Below are positions 53,164 to 64,000 of a DNA stretch of 64,000 nt, one piece after another. Source of the stretch: Syngnathus acus. Lineage: Eukaryota > Chordata > Actinopteri > Syngnathiformes > Syngnathidae. The notes below the pieces were generated by a model. That model did no database searches. It saw only the letters and a program-made list of their open reading frames with translations, and had not been told where the DNA came from. The DNA lies in the NCBI RefSeq assembly GCF_901709675.1, contig NC_051094.1, positions 14,511,501-14,575,500 on the forward strand. Reading direction: 5' to 3'. The translations under genes were made by a program, and so were the position numbers. Position 1 is the stretch's first letter; the number at the start of each line of letters is the position of its first letter.

Positions 53164-56100
53164 GTAAGAAGCTATCAATCAAGAAATAATCTTCTTAAAT
53201 GTATGTACTTACAGTGGCAAAGATTTGTTGTAGCGTAAAACAATTGGCTAGTATCATTCAGGCATCATGGAATGATTGTCCTCTAAGTGGTACTGTACTT
53301 TTTCAGGACAGTTAAACTATCTCAAAGGCCAATGGGATTATTTATTTTCAAGCTTCTCCTAATTCGAGTCATTCAATTTCATCCAGTGCACAACAAAAGT
53401 TATCTCAAGGTACTTTTTCATGGTGTGCTTTGCTGTTTTAATTTACTGGTAGGCCTAACTTGCAGGAAATAAATCATAATAACTTTGGTCAAACTTCTGG
53501 TCAATCTTGTACTGAACTGTATTGCTCGACTCTAGACAATAAACACCGTGTTGCTTTTTTTTTTAGGAAATCCTTTACACTACCCAACATGTGGCCTGAG
53601 AAAAAACACAAGACTAATCTCCTCACCGTATAAAGCTCCCTGAATCTACTGTACATCTGTTCAGGCCTTTGATCCATATTCATCCTCATGATGCAGCTCA
53701 GAATTAAGCTGCTTCCCAATATCAGACCCATTGATGTTGTTTATGGTGTTAACTTGTGTTGGTGCGCCTGTTCTTTTAAAATACTTTGTTTACCATCCAC
53801 TCAATTTTATCCAAGCAGCAACTTGATGGAACTAAAGTGTGATTATAGCCATCGTTAGTAGCAAATTAACCTACTGGTCACAGCTATTAAGAGACAAGCA
53901 TGAAATTTGCTTTTGATTATCTTTATCTCAATCAAAGATTAATTAAGAATAAATTCAAGAGATAACAAAGGCTTGAGAAATGGCAGAAGGAAGAAAAAGC
54001 TTCACTTTTCTCCGTACAAGTCATAACATTAATTGTGTATGAAATGAGTGTTTAGCATTTGTTTTGGAAGTAAACTTCCGCTTCTGAAAAAAAGAAAAAA
54101 AGGCCAAACTGAATAACACTGTACTTCGAGTGCAGTTATTATATTCCAGTGGTGATGTACCTCTCTTTCCTGTGATATCCCATCTTTAATGCAGTGTTTC
54201 GATGAATGTTGGCTGTACTGATAGAATATCTAATCTTGTACCACTTGTCTTCCGGCAGCACTTGGAGCAGGAGAAGCATGAGTTGCGTTGGCGTCTGGAA
54301 AATCGAGAGGGGGAGTGGGAGTGCCGCGTGGCCGAGCTGGAGTCCGACGTCCAGCAGCTGCAGGGAGAACTGGAGCAACATCAGGTCCAGCTGAGGGAGG
54401 CGGACAAGGACAAAACTAAGGCCATCAGTGAGCTATCTGAACAAAACCACAGATTGCTGGAACAACTTAGAAGGGTGAGAAATAGTGCATGCGTGTGAGT
54501 GTGTTTCAGTGTGTTTAAAGCTTCAGGCAGCATAGAAAGAGGATTTAATTAGTGTGGGCTTTGTGTCACGTGGCCTTAAGTGTTCTTCCACTCTACAGAA
54601 AAGCGCATGCAAACAAAATACACGTGTTCATTTCTTCCGTGGTTTGTAACTTGTCTGGGTCTCTCGGTTGAATTCAAGTCTGCTTGCATGACAAGATGTT
54701 CAGCCAGTTGCACAGGGTGATAATTTGCCTTCAGCCTCTGGGTCATACGTCACTCAGTCACCAATGTGAAAGGTGTGCTTTTGAAGTTTCTCATGCTGAA
54801 TAATTTCGAGCGAATACCCTGCAATACCACTCTGCATAATTGACAGGTATTTCAAGGCAGTCATTATCAATTGCATTAGTGGGAAATGGTCCCTACCCGG
54901 ACACAGACAGTAATTGGTGTCATTTAATGACCGGCTCGAGATAACATATACTAGAGTGAGGCGTATACAAGGCCAAAAAGAGAAAAAAATATTCAGGGTC
55001 AAGCTGTGACCATCATAAAATCTTTATCAACAATGACTGTAATGACATACTAGGAGAAGTACTCAAATTTGCATCTCACCTAAAAAGTCGATTTTCCATG
55101 ATATGTGTCCTTTAAACTAGGTTTAGTCAGTAACGCCTCATGCAGTAACAAGAAAAGTACAAAATATTCTCAATGTTATAGCCGCAATAGCTCGAGGAAA
55201 CCCACACAGGCACAAAGATAAAATTAAAACTCCAAATGGGAAGGCCAAAGCCGAGATGTAAATGCTGAACCTCAACTGTCTGTGAGCCGCATGTATTAAC
55301 CACAATGCTGCAAAATATTGGTGGAATTCTCATTTGTCACATTTTAGGGGCATTTAACCTAGAATGTTTCACTCTACTTGTAATCCTACGCTGTCTAATC
55401 TACACCAGGCTGCTGTCTAGTCAGTGGTCATGTGTTTTTGTGTTGAAATACTCTGCAAAGAGATCTATCACAGAGCAAAGGAGTGATGATGTCATAGTTT
55501 AGCGTAATAGCTTAGCAGGGCAGTGAGACCAGTAAAGGGTACAAATGCCACATGGCCCAATGCCTCAGACTAGCTTTACACCTAAAAGCTGACATGCACG
55601 TCTTAATCTCCCTTTGCAATGGTGTACATTGATCCTTTTCCCTCCTGCCGCTTTGCACATGCTGATAAGAGATGACCGATATTTTGCGTCTTGCTCCTGG
55701 GTTTCCTCTCACCCTGATCAGATTATTATTATAATAATCAGCACCTGCCCCAATGGCATCATCATATTTTAATTAGAAGTAGAGTGCAAGAACAATCTGT
55801 TGTGTAGCTCTCAAGCAATGCACTCAACGCCTTTTTCTGATGATGTGGGGGAAACATATTGTATGTTATTGTTGTGGCATTCCCAAGAGTTGGTTACTGC
55901 ATCGACTCAAATCTCACGATCCATTTCTTTTTGCGCAAGAAGATGACTACCTTGCTTACTAGAACAAATGAGGTCAATCACAGTGCTTACTCGCTTGTTC
56001 CACCTCCTTTCTACTTTTCTAATTAGCTTGCTACACCGCACCCCTGCCTCCCTCCTGTCCTTCATTACTAAGCAATGGGCTGTCACTAAGTGATGTCAAC

Positions 56101-59100
56101 TGTTTACAAGTCTGATTGGATGGCGCGACATAAACTCCCCCTGGGGAACTGCTTGATGGAAACATGCTATTTTCTTTTGTCCCAACAATCTAAAAACATC
56201 TGCTGATCACGATCCAATTAAATTCCATCTCTGAAACAATAAAGCATCATTTTTTTTCATTGCCGATCAAATGACTAGAACCTCCTTTTGGTAAATATTT
56301 GGCAATAATTAAAGGGAGACCTCTGGAATAATGGTGGCTCCAAATGGATGGTCTTGGAAGCAGAGCACTCAAAAGGAAATGAAAATGCAACACAGAAGGA
56401 GATTAGGCTATAATCCGTGGTAATAGCCTTGCCATATGCATTGAGTTGGGAAGCAAAACAACTTAGCCCCTCACTCATGTTACTATCAACAGGTAACATA
56501 TAGATTGAGGGGAAAAAATCTAAAGAGTCACTTTTCTGCCTTTAGTTCTGGCCTGATTCGGTCGGCCTAAATCCCACTCCGGTCTTTCCTTGCTGTACGC
56601 GTTCATACTCAGTCTTAGTTGGTAAATCGTGTGCTGTATTTATGCAGTTCACAATACATTCTGCAAACCACTTGTCCTTTAATTCATAATAGCTGCAGAG
56701 AAATAATGAATAGCCACTTCATCCAAATAAGTGTGTGTTTGTGTGTAGACCACATGAATTTTCTAAATAGGAACCGGCAGAATGAATAGCTTCATCAAAG
56801 ACCTCAGCACATGTGCTTGAACAGCAGTCCGCAACCTTTTTAGCACTAAGCATTATTGTCAGAATATTTTCATGGGCCGGCTTTTAAAGTGTGGTGGATA
56901 AATGCAACAAAATAAAATAATACGACCGGCATAAAAAAAATAGTATTGTGGTGCCGAAAGAAAGTAGACGCAGGTGGTGTGTCGCAAAAGACTTTACTGG
57001 ACATATTCGTAAAACGAGGAATAGGAAGAATAACAACGGAAGTGCGTTACCACATAAACGCCACGGTCCCAATGGGGGATATGCACGGACCGGCCGACGG
57101 TTTGTTTGGGTGGCAAAAAGCGGCGGACGCTAATAGGGCCAAGGCTGGTACTGGAGCATTTTATCGGTGGCAGATCGTGGCAGAGTTGTTACGTAGGCAA
57201 CTCAAACAATGGTGAAGAGTTGTTGTGCCATAGGGTGTGCCTATCGCTTCCAAAAAAGCGATACCAAGAAGTTATATCGGTTCCCTGCGGACCAGACCAG
57301 AAAGGATAGCTGGGTGGCGGCGCTTCGTAGGGCGGAACATGGCCGCAACAGCTCCAACCTTTGGAAGCCAAATATTTATTCTTACATCTGCTCAGATCAC
57401 TTTGTGGGAGGTACGTAATTTTGTTTTATTGACCTCAACATTCATCTGTGAGGTATTGCTCGGATATTCCCTTTTTCTTGCTGCTACTCGGCCATGACCT
57501 AAGGAATGCATAATTACACAGCTTCATGACAGTATGTTTGTCCAATTGCTGGTTTCTAATAATTAAATTGTTCACATATCTACCATTATAATATATTATA
57601 ATTATATTATGTACTGCCATGGCTGGCATCTCCGTTTCGCTCCACTGGCTGTGATTCAACGGAATGGACATAACCAGCAGTCAGGTAGCAATATCGTTGC
57701 AAACTCTTGTAGGCTCTGAGGTCTTCCTTGGTATATGGACTTGAACAATCTATCAAATTGTTGTAAATGTCTGGATATGTTACTGGCGGAAAAGTCGCCT
57801 TATCAGAGGACAGGAGCTGGTGGCGTTCTTGTTTGGTTTCCACAGCGGATCAACACGAATGTTATATATTTTCAACTTTCGATGTATCTATTGCGGCTTT
57901 CTTGGTCCAACTGGACGAAATATTCACTCACGACACCCACCCAGGCCGCCATCCTCACTAGTCCAGTGGCAGCGGACGAGGCTTTTGCCACCCAAACAAT
58001 AATGGCCACCCCGATCTGTGACGTCAGTGCACATCCTCTATACATCCTTCAACCCTTAATTCCATGGGGAATTCTGTTTGCGAAAACCACAGTATAATAT
58101 ATTAATAAACGTAAATCCACTATGTACTCCAATGCAACTTTACTGAGCAGCGTCCTCATAACATCGCACCAGCAACATAACTTTAGTAATGTTATGTTCA
58201 CGTCACCGAGGTGTAGGAGAGAATCCGGTCCATTTCTTCAAAATAAAAGATCGGTCAGACTCAGATAAATAAAACTGAAATAATGCAAGTTATATATTCT
58301 TTCTTTTGCTGCCCGGTGCCAAATGATCCACGGACCAGTACCGGAACAATACATCTTTATTCATATAACGCTTTCACAACAGCTGTCACCCTGACAACAG
58401 TCTATGTCTGAGATTTAAGTGAAGAAGAAAATTCAAAAGTATTGTATTTGTTTTTACTTTTATTGGTTTTGAACCCGTTCTTAATGGGGAAGTCAACCCC
58501 AAAATGTTCTTTGTAATAATATGTTCTGTGCAGCCCAACAAGTAAAAAATACAGTGTTGTGATTGATGTTTCGTTTGAGGAATATGAATTAAATTAAACA
58601 GGCAAAGTCTACCTGTTTTTATCTATCTCAGGGGGTGGCTATTTTTCCACTTGCCATCGGCTGAAAATGACATCATAGTATCAGCTTCAGAAAACAAAAG
58701 CCATGATTGGTTGTGACCTGTGACCTGGCAACTGTGATGTCACTTTCAGTCGAGTGGTAAAATGGCCGGCCCCAGAAATGGATAAAAACGGGTCAAATTT
58801 GCTGCATAACTCTTATTCCACAAACGCAATATTAATCCGAGTGCTGTGTTTATGCTAATAGGGGCACATACCACATAATATTGTTAAGACATTTTTGGGC
58901 TTGACTTCTCCTTTAACTTCCCAAACAATACAGGGCATATACATAACTTTATGCTTTTAATGCCTTTGTCTCCATTGGTAGTGTACTGTACTTACATGGC
59001 GATGATGCACTGCACTCTAAATGACTTTGCTCTCATTTCTCTGCCTTAGCTGAGCACTTTCAGTGAATCAGTCAGCCCCCACTTATGAAAATAAGGTCCA

Positions 59101-62100
59101 TTTTCCCATCCAGAAAAGTCCAAAAGAGCTGAGGTCACTACTCATTGATCAGTCCTAATTCTCTCTGGTTGCTATAACAACTGCAGAACCATGCAAACTG
59201 AAAACTGATGGGAAATTTATTGTATCGAGTTTCCCTGTTCTCAGACATTCCAGAGTGAATTGTGTTTCTCGTTGTGAGTAACATAAATTCTGTCCAGGCC
59301 AGTTTGAATTATGAAATAATTTTCTTGACTGACAAAAATCGATTGCAGTCTTTTTTTAACTATTACTTCTGTCAGTTCCAACTTATTTCCGTTGTTGGTT
59401 TTCTTTCTTCAAAGGAATGTTATAAAAAAAATAAAGTGTGAATTTTTGAAGCATTATGTTTGTAAGTGATCCGCATTTAATGCAAGTTTGAGTACAGTCC
59501 AAAACTGGAAAATGAACCCATCCAACTTTGTTTTCTTTATCCTGCCTACCACTTCACTACCACTTTTTTTTTTCTCACCATGTTTTCCGCATCATGATGA
59601 AAACGAGCAATGTGAGGAATTGGCAGATTAAGTGTGTAGACGATGTGTCAGTCAGCCATGATCTCCATCTGTCAAGTTAAATTATTCCCGTGATCGGACC
59701 CTGAAGTGGCCATGACAGATTGCACATCTGGTTGCTCCATAAAGCGGAGAGCGTCATGCAGCTGTCAGCCTGCTGCAGCAGCCTATGTCCCAGTTCTGTA
59801 GCTGACTGAACACAACTGTTCAGTAGCTGGCTCTTATGACCGAAGTAGAATGCTGTAAAAATGATTGGAAATCATGAATCAAACTTATACATTGTGACAC
59901 TTGCTACACACATATTAATGCTAATCGCCGTGAAAGTAGTGTTTGCCAGTGCAAAGCAGTTGACGATGCATTATTTCATACCTTGGCTCCTCCCACGATG
60001 AAATTTTTATGGAGGTGAGGGAGAGCTTTATGGCAAAGCCTGGGCTGCTTGATTATGAAAAAAAATATTCATCGAGATTATTTTGGTAATGATTCCAACG
60101 ATCATTTAATTTTTGCGAGGTATACAAAATAAGAAAATATTCAAAATAAAATATAACACCTTTCATTGAATGGCTACAGTCATGTAAGTTTCTTTAGCTA
60201 AACAAAAACAAAATACAAAATTCAAGTATAGTTTCCTTGTATGAACAAACATAGATTAATAATATTTTTAGTTTTTTATAATTAATTTAATCATTCATTT
60301 TCATAACTATGCCATATTGTAAATGTGCAGTGTAATATTCATAATTGTAATTGAATTTTAATTAATTGCATTGCCCTAGTGAAACCTGCAGTCTGGGCAA
60401 AGAACATTCCTTCCAAGAACATTTCCAGCTCTAGAATTTGAACAAGAAAATGCACAAAAATTCCTTGGCATTGTTACCAAATCCAAAGTGGAAGCTTAAC
60501 TGGCATCACTGATAAAGCCTCTAGCTACGCCCAACTTGGTCACAGTGAGGAAAGATGCACTCTACAGTTTGACATTTTGGGAAACTGTTTTCATAGGAAT
60601 AGTTATAACATTTACAGGAACAGACTTAGGTGGGAGGATTGACACATAGTGTAAACAACCCAGCGAGTTTCCCGTCAGGGGGAAGAACTCAAGTTGTTGT
60701 TGATTGCGTGCAATGTGCGCGCGCGCGTGTGTGTGTGTGTTTGTTTGAATTATTGTTAGTTTTTCTCTCACTTTAATAAACTCTGTCTGATCAGGCTGCA
60801 GATGTGGAGAGGCAGCTATCCACTCAGGTGCATTCCTTACGGGACGACTTCAGGGAGAAGAGTACGTCTACAAGCCAGCACATGACACGACTAGAAACGC
60901 TCCAAGCTGAAGTAAGCCATTATCCGCGCGGGCGACGTACCTCAATGAAAATGACACTTGGCATGTATTGTTCCACTCGCCCAAGCTATACAGTACTGTC
61001 AAAAATCATTTTATTTATCTTAGTCATTCCTACTATTTCTATTTGAAGACCCTGACAGGTGACTAGGAACATCTGGACTGTTTCAAAACACAAATACCAC
61101 ATTTAGGATGTGAACCTCATTCATTCCACCCACACCCATCAAACTATCTGTGATACTAACTCACTTGAAGCTCTGGCCAGCTACTGTGAGCCAGTTTTAA
61201 AAACATAAGATTGGATTGGTGTTTTTTATAAACCATCTATTGGATACGTTTAACTCACTGTTGGAGTCATTTGACACACCATATATGAAGCTTATGATTT
61301 TACACAGTTTGTTTCTGGTTATTTTAATGAAGAAAATGCCACCAAAGGGAAACTAATTTTCTCTGTGTCAGAGATTGGCTGTCACTTATGTCAGTGATTC
61401 CCAATCAGGATAGGAAAGGGGTGACCAAATATTTTCCTTCCAAGGCCACACAAGTTGAAGGATTCAAGGGCCACTTATATTGTCCGACATTATTTTTCAA
61501 GCTAAGAGTAATCTATCGTATTTTGTATTTATAGCACTAATTTTATTTATTTGTGTTTAATTAAGTTAAAAAGAAGACAATGCCGAAGAATTAAATGTTC
61601 AAAATGAGGAAACATAAATAAAATAAAATGAATAAATAAGTAAAATCAGTTCAGTTGTTACACTCTACACGGAGAATCATCAACACGTATGAGTGAGCGC
61701 TTGCTGATGGTATGGCAAAAAAGGTTTAGGGGTACAAAAGTCCAAAAAGGTTGGTAACCACTGACTGCAGTCATGCAATTAAAAAAAACTCATGCTAGGT
61801 AATTCTCATTATTTCCTCTTTCTCTTTGTATCTTGCTCACTTATTCTTCCCTCCTTCCTGATTGGAGCAGCAAGGACTCGAAGTGAGTGGTTAGCAAGTG
61901 TTGTGTGGCCTTACTGCATGCTGCATGAAGCTTCCTTAAAAGTATACAAACAAGGTTTGAATGATGGCTTGAATTTGAGTTGAATTTGAGGGGGGAAGGA
62001 GCCAAGGATGAATTTCTGCACTACTTGCATGAAATTTCTGTTTGTCTTGAGGATTGTCAATCCCTAAGTGACAGCAGGCAAAACACCCTGACTGCAAAGC

Positions 62101-63618
62101 CTGTACAGTAATTGGGAGAAAGAGTGTGTTCTATTTTTTACCTGAGGCGCTGCAATGTCTGGTTGCTTCCACTTTTCCACCGCTTCGATTTTACAACTGC
62201 TGGAATTCGATCTCTGTGACTAAAAGACTATTGTGGCTCTAAATGTTTAGAACATTGCAAGTAGCAAAAGCAAGTGTTGCCGCAGTGTAAAGTAGGTTAT
62301 CAGATGTAGGTCAAATCCAGAAGGCATCAAATGATCCCATACTGTTGTTCATTTAAGGTTTTATATCTGCTCAGGCAAAAACAATCCAAATCCCACTGTG
62401 AAGAATATGTTGAAGGTCGTCACTTGCTGAGTAAGCTGATATCAAGCTTTGTGTAGGCGCTACCCTATCAGGAAGACATTCCTAAGACGAGGGTGGCTGC
62501 TACCGCCTACGCCTGTGCTAGGCAACAGGCATTCTTAAGACCGGTGGGAGTACTTTTAATCTCGTGTAAGATCCCGCTTTGCCCGCAGACGGGACAGCGC
62601 AATATTTAGCCTTTAATCAAGTCTGCCGACGACGCTTTTCGCTGCTTTCACCCTGAAAATCAAGGCAATCCTTGGCTTGTTGTACCCGTAGACCTTTTAA
62701 ATGGGGCGTCATTTCTAATCACTGATGCCGAACGCGTTAGATTACGATGCTGTCGGAGAGGAAGATGGAGCTGGAGCGGCGGGTGCATGCCATGCTGGAG
62801 GAGAACGAAGTGCTCAAGAATACTGTGGAAGACCTCAGAGATAGGACGCTAGTGCTGGAGAAGCAGTGTCACGAAAAGGACCTACAGGTACAAAGCTCGA
62901 CAACAATCAAGTCGCGTTGCACTGACTTTCTGTGTTTGTACATTGGACCTTCCAAAGAGTTGTCAAATTTGGAATTGAACCAGTATTTGGTGGATTATAT
63001 GCTCCTCAAATCATCGATCAAGCATGCTTTCACGTGAGACTGCAAAACATTGCAACATGCAATGGTTTGACTTTGGAGGATTCGCTGTACTTGCTATAAG
63101 ATATTCTTTTTTTCTATTTTAAGTCTAGTTGTTACGTATGTTCAGTTGCGGCAGAGTCAAGTGGAGCTTCAGGAAGTTCAGTTGTCGCACAGGCAGCTAA
63201 CGGCTCGGCTAGAGGAGCTAACGGAGGAGACCAGCCTGCATAGCCTCACCCCCCACCAGTCCAGCCTGATGTGCGAGATAGAACAAAGCATGGAGCAAGA
63301 GGAGCAGGAGCAGGAGCGGGAGCAGGTAAGGCAAACTCCAATATCAGATGGCGAGAACAATTCAGATTCTTACTTTGTCTGTTTGTCTCTCATCCAAAGC
63401 TGCGTGTTCAGTTGTGGGAAGCTTATTGTGAGGTGCGCTCGCTGTGCTCCCATCTTCGAGGGAATGATGTCACAGACTCGGCGCTATCCACAGATTCTTC
63501 CATGGACGAATCCTCGGAGACGTCCTCTGCCAAGGATGTGCCAACTGGGAGCCTTCATGCCAGCTTGCTAGAACTACGCAGACTAACACAGAACTTGCTA
63601 GATGGCAACGAGTCAACG
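52789..63618 (+). CDS. bicdl1: bicdl1 (3'-partial): BICD family-like cargo adaptor 1 (BICDR-1)
   Basis: BICDL1 is a coiled-coil adaptor linking dynein-dynactin to Rab6 vesicles, mainly in early neurons (family knowledge). Six exons, 52789-53163, 54259-54474, 60795-60911, 62741-62887, 63146-63325 and 63400-63618, give 418 codons, all phase 0. The start MSAFCL equals that of the mammalian protein. The CC1 box AAxxG, which binds dynein light intermediate chain, is visible as LVLAAKLGKALLERNQD near residue 90-105. The rest is heptad-rich coiled coil, then a Ser-rich block STDSSMDESSETSSAKDVP. About 150 further residues and the stop lie right of the window. It is divergent from cit, as in mammals. 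Confidence 0.95.
53164..54258 (+). other. bicdl1: bicdl1 intron 1
   Basis: About 1.1 kb, AT-rich, nothing recognised. Confidence 0.7.
54259..54474 (+). CDS. bicdl1: bicdl1 exon 2: coiled coil
   Basis: Encodes HLEQEKHELRWRLENREGEW and SELSEQNHRLLEQLRR, 72 whole codons. Acceptor ccggcag, donor GTGAGA. Confidence 0.95.
57209..57412 (+). CDS. THAP-domain exon (transposon-derived)
   Basis: The frame starts MVKSCCAIGCAYRFQKSD, continues KLYRFPADQTRKDSWVAALR and ends IYSYICSDHFVGG just before a GTACGT donor. This is a near-complete C2CH THAP zinc finger: C-x4-C, the conserved Trp and C-x2-H. The exon is open and intact. THAP-DNA-binding transposases occur in P-element and Harbinger/ISL2EU-type elements. 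No downstream transposase exon was identified, so function is doubtful. Confidence 0.65.
57607..57952 (-). pseudogene. YqaJ-associated (ISL2EU-type) protein, N-terminal relic
   Basis: Three minus-strand frames together cover a familiar N-terminal region of proteins carried by fish ISL2EU-type elements. MAAWVGVVSEYFVQLDQESR starts at 57952 and stops after RYIES at about 57872. KLKIYNIRVDP follows in a second frame, then PPVTYPDIYNNLIDCSSPYT and LRAYKSLQRYCYLTAGYV in a third (to 57607). At least two frame breaks make it a pseudogene. The nuclease domain itself is not visible. Confidence 0.5.
58480..58920. mobile_element. Foldback family B, copy 2 (full length)
   Basis: The ends 'ggggaagtcaaccccaaaat' at about 58480 and 'tttttgggcttgacttctcc' at about 58892 are inverted repeats. 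The centre is palindromic (gtgacctg...caactgtgatgtcac and the facing gctgaaaatgacatcatag). It shares long stretches, in the opposite orientation, with 40440-40850. No coding capacity. Confidence 0.82.
60795..60911 (+). CDS. bicdl1: bicdl1 exon 3: coiled coil
   Basis: Encodes ADVERQLSTQVHSLRDDFRE and TRLETLQAE, 39 codons. Acceptor gatcag, donor GTAAGC. Confidence 0.94.
60912..62740 (+). other. bicdl1: bicdl1 intron 3
   Basis: About 1.8 kb containing a hAT-like MITE (61392-61763). Otherwise nothing recognised. Confidence 0.7.
61392..61763. mobile_element. hAT-like non-autonomous element
   Basis: The left end cagtgattcccaatcagg and the right end aaaaaggttggtaaccactg (reverse complement cagtggttaccaacc) are imperfect inverted repeats of the CAGTGGTTCCCAACC type seen at hAT ends. 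No clear 8-base target duplication could be read. Confidence 0.6.
62741..62887 (+). CDS. bicdl1: bicdl1 exon 4: coiled coil
   Basis: Encodes MLSERKMELERRVHAMLEEN and LRDRTLVLEKQCHEKDLQ. Acceptor cgttag, donor GTACAA. Confidence 0.94.
63146..63325 (+). CDS. bicdl1: bicdl1 exon 5: coiled coil
   Basis: Encodes LRQSQVELQEVQLSHRQLTA and MCEIEQSMEQEEQEQEREQ. The Glu-Gln run comes from an imperfect GAGCAG repeat. Donor GTAAGG. Confidence 0.95.
63400..63618 (+). CDS. bicdl1: bicdl1 exon 6: coiled coil and Ser-rich block
   Basis: Encodes VQLWEAYCEVRSLCSHLRGN, then STDSSMDESSETSSAKDVP and LLELRRLTQNLLDGNEST, almost identical to mammalian BICDL1. Donor GTACCC. The preceding intron is only 74 bases. 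Confidence 0.95.
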
Positions 63619-64000
63619 GTACCCATGGAGAGTTTACCAATAGTTTACCAGCTTTTATTTATGGGTAGTATATTTTGCCCTGTAGTTGACTGCTGAGAGA
63701 GTCTCCAGTTCATCCGCAACCTTAATGAGTATAAGAACGATATTTGGGTGGTTTGATGGATTCGACCCTTCGTACCATTTTGTAGTGATGGGGAAATAAA
63801 GCTTCAAATTTGCTTCATGAACCAGTCGATGTGCTTTTTGAACAGAGAGTGCCATCTAGAGGATTCGAAACTGATTCATGAAGCAAATTTGAAGCTTAAT
63901 TTCCCAGACACTACCTTCTACATTTTGGATATTTATTGCTATATACTATAAATTATTCATGTGGGTCCTTGGGAGATTTAAAACCTTTTGCCAAGAAACA
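63619..64000 (+). other. bicdl1: bicdl1 intron 6 (partial)
   Basis: Runs to the right edge and contains one inverted-repeat element (63782-63914). Confidence 0.8.
63782..63914. mobile_element. short palindromic MITE
   Basis: 'aagcttcaaatttgcttcat' near 63799 is repeated inverted as 'atgaagcaaatttgaagctt' near 63878. The outer 'gtagtgatggggaaat' pairs with 'atttcccagacactac'. At about 130 bases it is almost entirely a hairpin. Confidence 0.8.

Larger units (their letters stand above)
56821..58345. mobile_element. hAT-like repeat ends enclosing a THAP/YqaJ element
   Basis: The left part, acagcagtccgcaacctttt to catgggccggc, and on the minus strand of the right part, ggtccgtggatcatttggca, read like the two ends of a common vertebrate hAT-type repeat. 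The coding relics between them belong to a different class, so this looks like one transposon inside another. Limits are approximate. Confidence 0.45.
54475..60794 (+). other. bicdl1: bicdl1 intron 2
   Basis: At 6.3 kb, the longest intron in the window. It carries a nested repeat block at about 56821-58345 with a THAP-domain exon and a YqaJ-type relic, then a foldback element at 58480-58920. A GCGCGTGTG run lies at 60719-60740. The rest is unrecognised. Confidence 0.75.

Noticed and set aside
57735-58097. 120-codon plus-strand frame
   Set aside because: It is the opposite-strand shadow of the YqaJ-type relic, whose minus-strand motifs are recognisable.

Overview
The window is nuclear DNA from a vertebrate, almost certainly a teleost fish. 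Its genes are long, have many GT-AG introns and encode recognisable vertebrate proteins. The introns are full of repeat families familiar from fish genomes: short terminal-inverted-repeat elements, Tc1/mariner, piggyBac, hAT-like and THAP/YqaJ (ISL2EU-type) relics, a tRNA-like SINE, and tetranucleotide microsatellites. There are no prokaryotic features. Layout, left to right. (1) About 1-16235, plus strand: the 3' part of mtmr3, which encodes a myotubularin-related phosphoinositide 3-phosphatase. Fourteen coding exons (407-14036) run from the end of the PH-GRAM domain through the CSDGWDR phosphatase loop to the C-terminal FYVE zinc finger. The first ~100 codons lie left of the window. (2) About 16300-47900, minus strand: cit (citron). 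Thirty-eight exons joined in frame give 1649 residues: a long coiled coil, a C1 zinc finger, a PH domain, a CNH domain, a basic RS/P-rich tail and a C-terminal PDZ ligand. No exon for the citron Ser/Thr kinase domain was found upstream, so the locus looks like the citron-N (scaffold) form. A possible first exon and TATA-like promoter near 47.8-48.0 kb is speculative. (3) 52.27-64 kb, plus strand: the 5' part of bicdl1 (BICDR-1), a dynein/Rab6 adaptor, with six coding exons and a CpG-rich promoter carrying CCAAT, CRE and TATA-like boxes. It continues past the right edge. mtmr3 and cit are convergent and their 3' ends meet within about 100 bases. cit and bicdl1 are divergent, as in the human CIT-BICDL1 block on chromosome 12q24. 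The three genes do not form a pathway, but all act on membranes and cytoskeleton: PI3P turnover, a Rho-effector scaffold, and dynein-driven vesicle transport. Exon boundaries were set by hand from splice signals, frame continuity and family knowledge. Every recognised exon length agrees with the phase of its neighbours. I saw no tRNA, rRNA or CRISPR. Other introns over 300 bases (1615-2110, 2468-3198, 3716-4103, 23985-24434, 25028-25808, 27564-28095, 28204-28727, 34730-35231, 36224-36617, 36744-37276, 42395-42906) show nothing I can name.
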